Shown here in pieces: positions 1 through 6,024 of a stretch of 6,024 bases of DNA. Each line of letters starts with the position of its first letter. Within the stretch, counting starts at the first letter, position 1. The notes beneath the pieces are model-generated. The model saw nothing but the letters and a program-made list of their open reading frames with translations, made no database searches and was not told the origin of the DNA. A program made the translations under genes and the position numbers. Origin of the DNA: Caldifarciminota bacterium (GTDB taxonomy: Bacteria > Hydrothermota > Hydrothermia > UBA1063 > CAJXJZ01); the NCBI GenBank assembly GCA_027033555.1, contig JALVLE010000202.1, positions 5,526-11,549 of the forward strand, given 5' to 3'.

Positions 1-2
1 TG

Positions 3-698
3 CCTAATACTACACCTTTGCATGTGCTATCCTTTTATTTTGCAAGAGAGATAGACGGAAATGCGCTCACCAGTGATACACTCTTTGTACAGTTTTCCAG
101 AAATATAGATCCTGCAACTTTATCCGGAAATTTTTTGCTGTATTCTTATCCAGATAACACAGAATATACCTCTTCCATTACTTCCTATGGGATTGGAAAC
201 ACAGGAAACATCGCGTTTTTTGTAATTGGCAATATTGAAGATGGACAGGGATATGCATTTCTATTGACTAATGGAATAAAAGATACAGGGGGGGTATCAC
301 TTGATGGAAACGGCAATGGTATTCTTGAGCTCAATGATAATGATACAATTTATTTTAATGTTGCCATTGGTGATACTTTAAGGGTGCAGTATCCTGAGAT
401 AGTGGGTTGGTATTATGAAGGGCATTCTCTTATAGTTGCGTTTTCCAGGCCCATGGATATTTCTTCTTTTGGCGATACAACTGTTATAGTGTTTGATGCT
501 AACTTCAACAGAGTATATAGTAGATTGAGTTTATATCCTGACAAATCTCATTTAAAGATAGAGCCAGTGGCAGATGTGCCAGGTGGGAAATTGTTTCTTT
601 CCAGAAACTTAAGAGATACTTCTGGACTGAAATTGGATGGAAATTCAAATGGCTATGGAGGTGAACCTGGCCTTGATGATGTTTATTTAAATCTGTAA
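3..698 (+). CDS. Secreted/surface Ig-like (SbsA/Big_5-type) repeat protein, C-terminal part, 5' end outside window
   Basis: The frame is open from the left edge, with no stop before a TTG at 18, so this is the last 231 residues of a longer protein rather than a gene starting at 18. It contains two tandem copies of one module, at about residues 15-120 and 130-231. Each copy has a strand of the type 'VxFSRxxD' (FSRNID at 31-36, FSRPMD at 147-152) and ends in a 'DTxGxxLDGNxNG' loop (93-106 and 204-217). This pattern is typical of SbsA/Big_5 Ig-like domains of bacterial surface and secreted proteins. The Asp/Asn-rich loops look able to bind calcium, which is inference. No catalytic motif, membrane anchor, LPXTG or obvious sorting tail is seen; the protein ends directly after the second module. 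A signal peptide would lie upstream of the window. Its exact role (adhesin, S-layer-like protein or part of an exported enzyme) cannot be told. Confidence 0.75.
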   Translation, partial: PNTTPLHVLSFYFAREIDGNALTSDTLFVQFSRNIDPATLSGNFLLYSYPDNTEYTSSITSYGIGNTGNIAFFVIGNIEDGQGYAFLLTNGIKDTGGVSLDGNGNGILELNDNDTIYFNVAIGDTLRVQYPEIVGWYYEGHSLIVAFSRPMDISSFGDTTVIVFDANFNRVYSRLSLYPDKSHLKIEPVADVPGGKLFLSRNLRDTSGLKLDGNSNGYGGEPGLDDVYLNL

Positions 699-704
699 AA
701 AGCG

Positions 705-1373
705 ATGAGCGGGAAACTATATGTTGTAGCTACACCAATAGGCAATCTGGAGGATATTACATATAGAGCTGTCCGGATACTGAGAGAATCTGACATAATT
801 CTTGCGGAGGATACGAGAGTTGTGGCAAGGTTATTGAGTAAATATGAAATTCATGGAAAAAGATATATTTCCTTTCACGAACACAATGAAGAGAAGAGGA
901 TTAAAGAGGTGGAAAAGTATCTCTCTGAAGGGAAAAAAATTTCTCTTGTATCTGATGCTGGTACTCCTCTTATTCAGGATCCAGGATATCGGCTTATAAG
1001 GTATCTCAGGACAAAAAATTTTGAAATAGTGCCGGTACCCGGGCCAAGCGCATTTGTGGCAGCACTTTCTGTGTCAGGGATGCCTACAGATTCCTTTGTA
1101 TTTCTGGGATTTTTACCCCATAAGCCTTCCAGAAGAAAGAGGTTACTGCAGAAAATGGAGGAAGTAAATATGACTTTTGTGATTTATGAATCTGTTCATA
1201 GGATAGATTCATTGATGGATGAGTTATGTGAGCGGTTTGCGGATAGAAATGTATTTGTTGCAAGGGAGATGACAAAACTTCATGAAGAGTACCTTTTCGG
1301 TAGGCCATGTGAGATTAAAAAAGCTATTGTTAAAAAAGGCGAATTTGTAATAGTTGTGGAGAAGAAAATATGA
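705..1373 (+). CDS. rsmI: 16S rRNA (cytidine(1402)-2'-O)-methyltransferase RsmI
   Basis: RsmI uses S-adenosylmethionine to 2'-O-methylate C1402 of 16S rRNA in the ribosomal P site; it belongs to the tetrapyrrole-methylase fold. The 222-residue product carries the family signatures in order: ATPIGNLEDIT (9-19), LAEDTR (33-38), SDAGTPLIQDPG (83-94), PGPSA (112-116), FLPHKPSRR (136-144), YESVHR (161-166) and AREMTKLHEE (186-195). It is shorter than the E. coli protein (about 286 residues) because it stops right after the methylase fold and lacks the C-terminal extension; such short forms are common in other phyla. ATG 705 is the first start after the stop of the preceding gene, 6 bases away, and has no good Shine-Dalgarno sequence, so translation may depend on coupling. 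Its stop overlaps the next start in an ATGA at 1370-1373. Confidence 0.97.
   Translation: MSGKLYVVATPIGNLEDITYRAVRILRESDIILAEDTRVVARLLSKYEIHGKRYISFHEHNEEKRIKEVEKYLSEGKKISLVSDAGTPLIQDPGYRLIRYLRTKNFEIVPVPGPSAFVAALSVSGMPTDSFVFLGFLPHKPSRRKRLLQKMEEVNMTFVIYESVHRIDSLMDELCERFADRNVFVAREMTKLHEEYLFGRPCEIKKAIVKKGEFVIVVEKKI
1358..1362 (+). promoter_or_regulatory. Ribosome binding site for the phosphatidyltransferase gene
   Basis: GGAGA inside the end of rsmI lies 7 bases before ATG 1370. It supports that start, which shares the ATGA with the rsmI stop. Confidence 0.6.
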
Positions 1374-1942
1374 AAAATAAAGCAAGGGCGCTGTTAAAAC
1401 CTGTGGCCAGAATAATAGCTCGTTTTGGTGTACATCCAAATACACTTACTGTGACCGGTTTTCTTGTAACTGTGGTTGCTGCTATTTTTTACGCCGAAGG
1501 CAGGTTTGTTTTAGGTGCACTTGTTCTACTTTTTGCAGGTCTTTTTGATGTTTTTGATGGAGATGTGGCAAGACTTTCCAACAAGGTGACACGTTTTGGT
1601 GCGTTTCTTGATTCTACGCTGGATAGATTCACTGAATTTTTTATTTTTTCGGGATTTGCCTATCATTTCAAAAAAGATTTTTACACTGTTTATCTAATTT
1701 TTACAGCTCTTTTTCTTTCTTTGATGGTAAGTTATACCAGAGCAAGGGGGGAAGGTCTGGGTTATAGTACTAAAAAAGGACCCATGGACAGACCATCAAG
1801 GTATTTTTACATTATAGTGATTTCTTTCCTCCCTGTTATATATTTTGAGCTCTATATTTCTGTGTTTATAATACTAACATTAATCACAGTTTTGAGAAGA
1901 ATATATGACCTGAAAAAACTTGATGAAATCAAGGAGGTTTGA
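1370..1942 (+). CDS. CDP-alcohol phosphatidyltransferase, probably phosphatidylinositol-phosphate synthase
   Basis: This is an integral membrane enzyme of 190 residues that joins a CDP-linked lipid to an alcohol with release of CMP. The complete family signature is present with exact spacing: D60, D63, G64, A67, R68, G77, D81 and D85; the aspartates bind the two catalytic metal ions. Hydrophobic segments lie at about 27-40, 46-60, 90-98, 105-121, 145-158 and 161-175, as expected for six membrane helices. [11 protein letters not shown] (121-131) followed by DRPSR (140-144) resembles the subgroup that accepts inositol phosphate (mycobacterial PIP synthase and archaeal archaetidylinositol-phosphate synthase). 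The neighbour downstream, ino1, makes exactly that substrate. The likely product is therefore phosphatidylinositol phosphate, inferred from motif plus context. A glycerol-phosphate acceptor (PgsA) is the main alternative. There is no N-terminal nucleotidyltransferase domain, so it is not a fused IPCT/DIPPS osmolyte enzyme. ATG 1370 overlaps rsmI by 4 bases and has GGAGA 7 bases upstream. Confidence 0.9.
   Translation: MKNKARALLKPVARIIARFGVHPNTLTVTGFLVTVVAAIFYAEGRFVLGALVLLFAGLFDVFDGDVARLSNKVTRFGAFLDSTLDRFTEFFIFSGFAYHFKKDFYTVYLIFTALFLSLMVSYTRARGEGLGYSTKKGPMDRPSRYFYIIVISFLPVIYFELYISVFIILTLITVLRRIYDLKKLDEIKEV
1931..1937 (+). promoter_or_regulatory. Strong Shine-Dalgarno of ino1
   Basis: AAGGAGG, followed by T, lies 6 bases before ATG 1944 and within the last codons of the upstream gene. 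It is the best ribosome binding site in the window. It decides the ino1 start at 1944 over the in-frame TTG at 1920, which lies upstream of this site. Confidence 0.9.
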
Positions 1943-1943
1943 T

Positions 1944-3041
1944 ATGGGAGAAATCAGGGTAGCTATCATCGGTGTAGGTAATTGTGCATCCAGTCTCGTG
2001 CAGGGAGTCTATTATTACAGGAATGCCAGAGAAGGCGAGTTTATACCAGGTATAATGCATGTGAATTTGGGTGGTTACCATATTAGTGATATAAAGTTCT
2101 GCTGTGCTTTTGATATTAATGTTACCAAGGTGGGGAAAGACCTCTCAGAGGCGATTTTTGCTGAACCCAACAACACCTATAAATTTACTGATGTGCCTAA
2201 ATTGGGTGTTAAGGTTTACAGGGGCATGACCCATGATGGAATTGGTAAATATCTTGAGGGTATTATCAAAAAAGCGCCTGGTCCGACTGATGATGTTCAG
2301 AAAATACTAAGAGATGAAGGGGCTGACGTGGTTGTTAATTTCCTTCCTGTTGGGTCTGAGGAGGCAACAAAATGGTATGTGGAGCAAACCATTGCGGCAG
2401 GTGCAGCTTTTGTGAATGGGATACCTGTATTTATTGCGACAAGTGAATATTGGGGGAAAAGGTTTAAAGATGCTGGGCTCCCTGTATTAGGTGATGATAT
2501 TAAATCTCAGGTTGGGGCCACGATTGTTCACAGAACACTTGTACAGCTATTCATTGATAGGGGAGTAAAATTGGAGAGAACCTCTCAGCTCAATGTGGGG
2601 GGAAATACAGATTTTTTGAACATGCTGGAAAGGGAGAGACTTCATTCCAAGAAGATTTCCAAAACACAGGCTGTAACATCCCTTTTGCCGTATGATATTG
2701 GCGAAGAAAATGTTTACATAGGTCCTTCTGACTATGTAGCGTGGTTGAAAGATAGAAAATGGGCCTACATGAGGCTTGAGGGGAAAACCTTTGGTGATGT
2801 GCCTTTAAACATTGAATTGAAACTTGAAGTATGGGATTCTCCAAACTCAGCAGGTGTAATGATTGATGCAATAAGGACAGCTAAGATAGCCAAGGATGCT
2901 GGGCTTGCAGGTCCTATAATAGAGCCATCAGCGTATTTCTTTAAATCTCCACCCAAACAGTTTCCGGATTGGAAAGCAAGACAGTTGCTGGAGGAGTGGA
3001 TAGTCAAAAATACAAAAAAGGAAGAATCACAGACAGAATAA
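1944..3041 (+). CDS. ino1: myo-inositol-1-phosphate synthase (inositol-3-phosphate synthase)
   Basis: Ino1 converts D-glucose 6-phosphate to 1D-myo-inositol 3-phosphate in the cytoplasm, using NAD in an internal oxidation, aldol cyclisation and reduction. The 365-residue product is close in length to the mycobacterial enzyme (about 367) and is of the short prokaryotic/archaeal class, not the roughly 500-residue eukaryotic class. Visible motifs are the N-terminal dinucleotide loop GVGNCASS (10-17), NFLPVGSEE (132-140), VNGIPVFIA (157-165), [11 protein letters not shown] (183-193), [11 protein letters not shown] (216-226), SKKISK (235-240), DSPNSAG (298-304) and FFKSPP (332-337). K236 and K240 correspond by pattern to the paired catalytic lysines of the Archaeoglobus enzyme. 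ATG 1944 is chosen because of the AAGGAGG six bases before it. It starts one base after the stop of the phosphatidyltransferase, so the two are probably translated together and form an inositol-lipid pair. Confidence 0.96.
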   Translation: MGEIRVAIIGVGNCASSLVQGVYYYRNAREGEFIPGIMHVNLGGYHISDIKFCCAFDINVTKVGKDLSEAIFAEPNNTYKFTDVPKLGVKVYRGMTHDGIGKYLEGIIKKAPGPTDDVQKILRDEGADVVVNFLPVGSEEATKWYVEQTIAAGAAFVNGIPVFIATSEYWGKRFKDAGLPVLGDDIKSQVGATIVHRTLVQLFIDRGVKLERTSQLNVGGNTDFLNMLERERLHSKKISKTQAVTSLLPYDIGEENVYIGPSDYVAWLKDRKWAYMRLEGKTFGDVPLNIELKLEVWDSPNSAGVMIDAIRTAKIAKDAGLAGPIIEPSAYFFKSPPKQFPDWKARQLLEEWIVKNTKKEESQTE

Positions 3042-3042
3042 C

Positions 3043-3690
3043 TTGGGCAGGTTTGGTTTTTTTGTGACAATAGAGGGGATAGAGGGGAGTGGAAAATCCA
3101 CTCTCCTCTATGGTTTAAAAGAATTTGTTGAATCACTTGGACTTTCGGTTGTGATAACGAGAGAACCAGGAGGTACTGTTTTTGCCGAAAATATTAGAGA
3201 GCTTATTCTTCATCATGATGATAATATAGACCCATGGACAGAGGTTTTTTTACTTCTTGCTGCAAGAAGAGAAAATGTCACCAAGGTCATTCTACCCGCA
3301 CTGAGGGAGGGAAAGGTGGTAATTAGTGATAGATACACTGATTCAACGCTTGCCTATCAGGGCTATGGAAGGGGATTACCTCTTAAAAAGCTTTCTATGC
3401 TTAACAAGATGGCAACTTCAAAGATTTTTCCACGTCTTACTTTCATTATAGACCTCCCGGTAGAGCGGGGTTTTAGAAGAAAAAGCGGGAGTCTTGACAG
3501 AATAGAAAAAGAGGAACTTGAGTTCCATGAAAGGGTAAGAGAAGGGTATCTTCAGCTTGCAAGGAAGGCCAAAAAAAGAATAAAAGTGCTTGATGGCACA
3601 AAATCGCCAGAAGAATTGCTTGAGGAGGCAAAAGAAATTTTAAAGAAGGCCTTAATAGAAAAAGGTAAAATTAAAGGAGAAAAGCCATGA
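3043..3690 (+). CDS. tmk: Thymidylate kinase (dTMP kinase)
   Basis: Tmk phosphorylates dTMP to dTDP with ATP, an essential step to dTTP. The 215-residue product shows a P-loop GIEGSGKST (12-20), the substrate motif TREPGGT (39-45), DRYTDS (96-101) and an arginine-rich lid near 142-153. The P-loop carries Glu rather than Arg, with arginines in the lid, which is the bacterial (type II) arrangement. The start is uncertain. TTG 3043 lies one base after the ino1 stop and gives a normal N-terminus. GTG 3064 would start just before TIEG. An in-frame stop at 3001-3003 with no usual start between excludes anything earlier. Neither candidate has a recognisable Shine-Dalgarno, so translation probably follows from coupling to ino1. 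A strong hairpin lies within codons 13-23. The last codons overlap the S41 peptidase start in an ATGA. Confidence 0.97.
   Translation: MGRFGFFVTIEGIEGSGKSTLLYGLKEFVESLGLSVVITREPGGTVFAENIRELILHHDDNIDPWTEVFLLLAARRENVTKVILPALREGKVVISDRYTDSTLAYQGYGRGLPLKKLSMLNKMATSKIFPRLTFIIDLPVERGFRRKSGSLDRIEKEELEFHERVREGYLQLARKAKKRIKVLDGTKSPEELLEEAKEILKKALIEKGKIKGEKP
3071..3088 (+). repeat. Perfect 9-bp tandem duplication in the tmk P-loop region
   Basis: TAGAGGGGA occurs twice without a gap (3071-3079 and 3080-3088). It is read as IEG-IEG (residues 10-15), and most of that peptide is conserved in thymidylate kinases. Using the same codons twice makes the DNA repeat exact. The second copy forms most of the left arm of the adjacent hairpin, so the first copy could pair with part of the same right arm. 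Confidence 0.8.
3079..3111 (+). other. Intragenic RNA hairpin near the start of tmk
   Basis: Bases 3079-3093 pair with 3097-3111 in an unbroken 15-pair stem closed by an AAA loop. The only non-Watson-Crick pair is a G-U at 3086/3104. The hairpin spans tmk codons 13-23, beginning 36 bases after TTG 3043 or 15 bases after GTG 3064. It is not followed by a run of T, so it is not a standard intrinsic terminator. The left arm encodes the P-loop and is protein-constrained. The right arm uses TCC for Ser19 and CTC-CTC for Leu21-Leu22, which are rare choices elsewhere in this gene. A role in tuning tmk translation, in pausing or in mRNA stability is inference. Confidence 0.7.
3674..3680 (+). promoter_or_regulatory. 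Shine-Dalgarno of the S41 peptidase gene
   Basis: AAGGAGA near the end of tmk lies 6 bases before ATG 3687. It gives this gene its own good ribosome binding site despite the 4-base overlap with tmk. Confidence 0.85.
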
Positions 3691-5243
3691 AGATTAAGAC
3701 ATCTGTTCTTAAAATAGGTGTTGTTTTTGTAGTAGGAATATATGCCGCAGCGGCTATTGCCTCGCAGGGAAAGAAGTATGATACTCGTAAGATGTATGAG
3801 TTGTACTTCAGAACCATTGATAAGATTACGAAATATTATGTGGATTCTGTCTCAGAGGGGCAGCTTATAGAAAAATCACTTGAGACGCTTGTTGGTTCTC
3901 TTGACCCCTTTTCTGAATTTATGACCCCTGACGAGTCAAAGGAATTTCAGATACATACAAGCGGAACTTTTGGTGGTATTGGGATTCAAATAGGTATAAG
4001 AGATAACTGGCTTACCGTGATTGCACCTATTGATGGTACGCCTGCTCAAAAGGTTGGTTTAATGGCCGGAGACAAAATTATTGAGATAAACGGAAAATCC
4101 ACAAAAGGGTGGAAACTTACAAAAGCTGTTCAGGTATTACGGGGTGATCCAGGTACAAAAGTTAGAATTAAGGTATTGCGTAAAGGGGTGGACAAACCTC
4201 TTGAATTTGAAATAACCCGTGCTATTATTAAGATAAAAAACGTGCCATATTATACAGTAATGAAAGGTGACATAGGATATGTAAGGTTTACTGAATTTAT
4301 GCGCAATTCTAGCATTCAGCTCAGGAATGCTCTTCTTGATATGAAAAAGAAAGGTGCCAAGAAATACATCGTTGATATAAGATCCAATCCGGGCGGACTT
4401 TTAAACGAAGCTATAAGGACAGCATCACTTTTTCTTGAATCGGGTAAGGTGGTGGTAAGTACACGTGGTAGAGTGCCAAGTTCAATCCATGTGGATACCA
4501 GCATTAATATGGGTACGGATTTTGTTGATGCGCCTGTTGTGATACTTGTAGATAGAGGCTCAGCCAGTGCCTCAGAAATACTTTCTGGAGCTTTGCAGGA
4601 TTGGGATAGAGGTATTATTATAGGGGATACGACTTTTGGTAAAGGTTCGGTTCAAAGGTTATTTCCCCTTGATTACGGTTACATACTGAAGATCACCGTT
4701 GCGAAATATTATACTCCTTCGGGTAGGTGTATTCACAGGAGCAGGTGGGAAGGATTTCTTGAGAGTGAAGAGAACAATAAAGATAAGAAACTCAAGTACT
4801 ATACACTTGTCTTAAAAAGGCCGGTTTATTCTGGTGGGGGTATTTCGCCTGATGTGTACATGGTCCCGGACACAATGGGTAGTGTAGTATCAAAACTTCT
4901 ATCCAAATCTGCATTTTTTGATTTTGCAGTTGAGTATAAAGTTAAACATGGTAAAATACCCGAAAACTTTGAGGTTACACCCGGTATATTAAAAGAATTC
5001 AGAGCATATCTTCGCAGAAGAAAGATAAAAATAAAGAGCTATGAATTTAGAGAAAATAAAGAAAAAATCAAGAAACTATTAGGTGCAAATCTGGCAGAAG
5101 TGTATTTCGGCGAGAAAGGAAGATATAGGTATCTTGTTTCTCATGATGAAGTGGTTAAGAAAGCTGCAAGGATACTTTCTAATATTAACTCTATTAAAGA
5201 CTTGAGAACATACCTCAAAAAACATGCACAAAATGGAAAATAA
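3687..5243 (+). CDS. S41 family C-terminal processing peptidase (CtpA/Prc type) with long C-terminal extension
   Basis: This is a serine protease exported across the inner membrane that cleaves envelope proteins near their C-termini. The 518 residues start with a signal peptide or membrane anchor: Lys at 2, 4 and 9, a hydrophobic stretch at 10-25 and a possible signal peptidase site after AIA (23-25). Next come a helical N-terminal region (30-90, with SLDPFSEFM at 71-79), a PDZ domain (about 93-178, GIGIQIG at 97-103) and the peptidase core (about 190-395). The catalytic Ser294 lies in GSASASEI (291-298), and Lys319 and Gln323 lie in TFGKGSVQ (316-323). The 25-residue Ser-Lys spacing matches known CtpB/Prc enzymes, so it should be active. 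Residues about 396-518 form a Lys/Arg/Glu-rich extension that resembles the tails of S41 proteins in Bacteroidetes-like lineages. ATG 3687 has a good ribosome binding site and overlaps tmk by 4 bases. Confidence 0.96.
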   Translation: MKIKTSVLKIGVVFVVGIYAAAAIASQGKKYDTRKMYELYFRTIDKITKYYVDSVSEGQLIEKSLETLVGSLDPFSEFMTPDESKEFQIHTSGTFGGIGIQIGIRDNWLTVIAPIDGTPAQKVGLMAGDKIIEINGKSTKGWKLTKAVQVLRGDPGTKVRIKVLRKGVDKPLEFEITRAIIKIKNVPYYTVMKGDIGYVRFTEFMRNSSIQLRNALLDMKKKGAKKYIVDIRSNPGGLLNEAIRTASLFLESGKVVVSTRGRVPSSIHVDTSINMGTDFVDAPVVILVDRGSASASEILSGALQDWDRGIIIGDTTFGKGSVQRLFPLDYGYILKITVAKYYTPSGRCIHRSRWEGFLESEENNKDKKLKYYTLVLKRPVYSGGGISPDVYMVPDTMGSVVSKLLSKSAFFDFAVEYKVKHGKIPENFEVTPGILKEFRAYLRRRKIKIKSYEFRENKEKIKKLLGANLAEVYFGEKGRYRYLVSHDEVVKKAARILSNINSIKDLRTYLKKHAQNGK

Positions 5244-6024
5244 TAAGGATTTTGTACATTTACATGTGCATTCTGAATACTCCATTCTTGATGGGGTTAT
5301 ACATGTTAAGGACCTTGTGAACCACGCCAAAGAACTGGGTTTTAGTGCCATTGCTCTTACTGATCATGGCAACATGTTCGGATTTGTTGAATTTTATAAA
5401 TACGCCACAGAGGCAGGAATAAAACCTATAATTGGTATGGAGTCCTACATAGCTGCAAAATCACGCCTTGAAAAGAAGACTAAAGATAATCCCACTTATC
5501 ATCTAACTCTTCTTGCTGTTAATAACACAGGCCTTAAAAATTTAATGTACCTGAGTTCAAAAGCATACACAGAGGGATTTTTCCAGAAACCGAGGATTGA
5601 TAAAGAGCTCTTGAACGGTAGAACTGAAGGGCTTGTTGCTCTTTCAGGATGTGTGCAGGGTGAGATTGCTCAGCATATATTAAAGGGAGACATGAAAGGG
5701 GCAGAAAAGGCACTTTTTGACTACCTTGACCTCTTCGGAAAGGAAAATTTCTTTCTTGAGATACAGAATGTGGGGATAGAAGAGAACTTAGTAGTGAATA
5801 AAGGGCTTATAGAGTTGTCTTTGAAGCACGGTGTGGGTCTTGTTGCTACAAATGACGTACACTTTTTGCGAAAAGAGGATAGGGAACTGCAGGATGTACT
5901 CATATGCATTCAGACAGGGAAAAGGCTTGAAGATGAAGACAGGCTTAAAGCTGAAACAGAAAATATATATTTAAGAAGTAAGGAAGAAATGTGGCAGCTT
6001 TTTGGTGAACTCCCGGAAGCTTTG
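5233..6024 (+). CDS. dnaE: DNA polymerase III alpha subunit, N-terminal PHP region, 3' end outside window
   Basis: DnaE is the replicative polymerase subunit. The first 264 codons are present and still open at the right edge; full-length proteins run to about 1100-1200 residues, so the polymerase palm lies outside. The sequence begins with the PHP domain: HLHVHSEYSILDG (9-21), ALTDHGNMFG (41-50), IIGMESYI (66-73), YHLTLLAVNN (89-98), LSGCVQGEI (137-145), FFLEIQ (173-178) and ATNDVHFL (205-212). The expected metal ligands H11, H13, D20, H45, E70, H90, C140, D208 and H210 are all present, unlike the degenerate E. coli domain. ATG 5233 overlaps the end of the peptidase gene by 11 bases. An in-frame ATG at 5224 would add three residues (MHK). 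Neither start has a clear Shine-Dalgarno, so coupling to the upstream gene is likely. Confidence 0.97.
   Translation, partial: MENNKDFVHLHVHSEYSILDGVIHVKDLVNHAKELGFSAIALTDHGNMFGFVEFYKYATEAGIKPIIGMESYIAAKSRLEKKTKDNPTYHLTLLAVNNTGLKNLMYLSSKAYTEGFFQKPRIDKELLNGRTEGLVALSGCVQGEIAQHILKGDMKGAEKALFDYLDLFGKENFFLEIQNVGIEENLVVNKGLIELSLKHGVGLVATNDVHFLRKEDRELQDVLICIQTGKRLEDEDRLKAETENIYLRSKEEMWQLFGELPEAL

Noticed and set aside
18..698. The Ig-like gene starting at TTG 18
   Set aside because: The frame is open to the window edge and the first Ig-like module begins immediately. There is no signal peptide, so the gene must start further upstream.
696..707. Possible readthrough fusion of the Ig-like protein and RsmI, since they are in the same frame with a single TAA between them
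   Set aside because: An exported Ig-like protein and a cytoplasmic rRNA methyltransferase have no reason to be fused, and RsmI begins with a normal ATG and complete N-terminus.
1370..1942. Di-myo-inositol phosphate (thermophile osmolyte) synthase of the IPCT/DIPPS type
   Set aside because: Those enzymes usually carry a fused N-terminal nucleotidyltransferase domain or have one beside them; neither is present here. The lipid route fits better, although a separate nucleotidyltransferase elsewhere cannot be excluded.
1920..1943. Longer ino1 starting at the in-frame TTG 1920
   Set aside because: It would add eight non-conserved residues and lies upstream of the perfect AAGGAGG at 1931-1937, which is placed exactly for ATG 1944; the N-terminal nucleotide-binding strand begins just after that ATG.
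3079..3111. The tmk hairpin as an intrinsic transcription terminator for ino1
   Set aside because: No T-run follows (the next bases are GGTTTAAAA), and the hairpin is inside an intact essential gene.
2765..3136. Antisense open frame of 123 codons across the ino1/tmk junction, and other minus-strand frames (1084-1308, 1224-1445, 2590-2871, 4316-4504, 5079-5351, 5721-5909)
   Set aside because: All lie opposite well-recognised + strand genes, show no family motif and have Ser/Phe/Leu/Cys-rich compositions typical of the reverse complement of coding DNA.
4090..4114. Short inverted repeat TCCAC/GTGGA within the PDZ region of the S41 gene
   Set aside because: Only five pairs, expected by chance in a window of this size.

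Overview
The window is a 6-kb stretch of bacterial chromosome, moderately A+T-rich, with every gene on the + strand and almost no non-coding DNA. It holds the 3' part of a secreted-type Ig-like protein, five complete genes (rsmI, a CDP-alcohol phosphatidyltransferase, ino1, tmk and an S41 C-terminal processing peptidase) and the first 264 codons of dnaE, which run off the right edge. No RNA gene, mobile element, CRISPR array, classical terminator or promoter is visible.

Layout. The Ig-like fragment occupies 3-698, and a 6-base gap separates it from rsmI (705-1373). From there each gene touches the next. rsmI and the phosphatidyltransferase share an ATGA, one base separates the phosphatidyltransferase from ino1, and one base separates ino1 from tmk. 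tmk and the peptidase share an ATGA, and the peptidase and dnaE overlap by at least 11 bases. The whole window therefore looks like the inside of one long operon whose promoter and terminator lie outside.

Functions. The middle pair is the most informative. Ino1 makes inositol 3-phosphate from glucose 6-phosphate, and the enzyme encoded just upstream has the full CDP-alcohol phosphotransferase signature plus residues typical of the inositol-phosphate-using subgroup. Together they would make phosphatidylinositol phosphate, a lipid precursor uncommon in bacteria outside Actinobacteria and some Bacteroidetes. The other genes serve ribosome maturation (RsmI), dTTP supply (Tmk), envelope proteolysis (S41) and chromosome replication (DnaE).

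Organism. No marker allows a firm assignment. Several features would fit a bacterium near the FCB superphylum or one of the uncultured, often thermophilic lineages around it (for example the WOR-3-like candidate phyla). These are the SbsA-type Ig-like repeats ending in LDGNxNG, the long C-terminal extension on the S41 peptidase, an archaeal/Thermotoga-like Ino1, a DnaE with an intact PHP metal site, and Lys/Glu/Ile-rich proteins. This is a low-confidence inference.

Unusual structure. The clearest non-protein signal is a 15-pair hairpin with an AAA loop, 36 bases after the tmk start and inside the P-loop codons. I saw no sign of a wholly new biological system.
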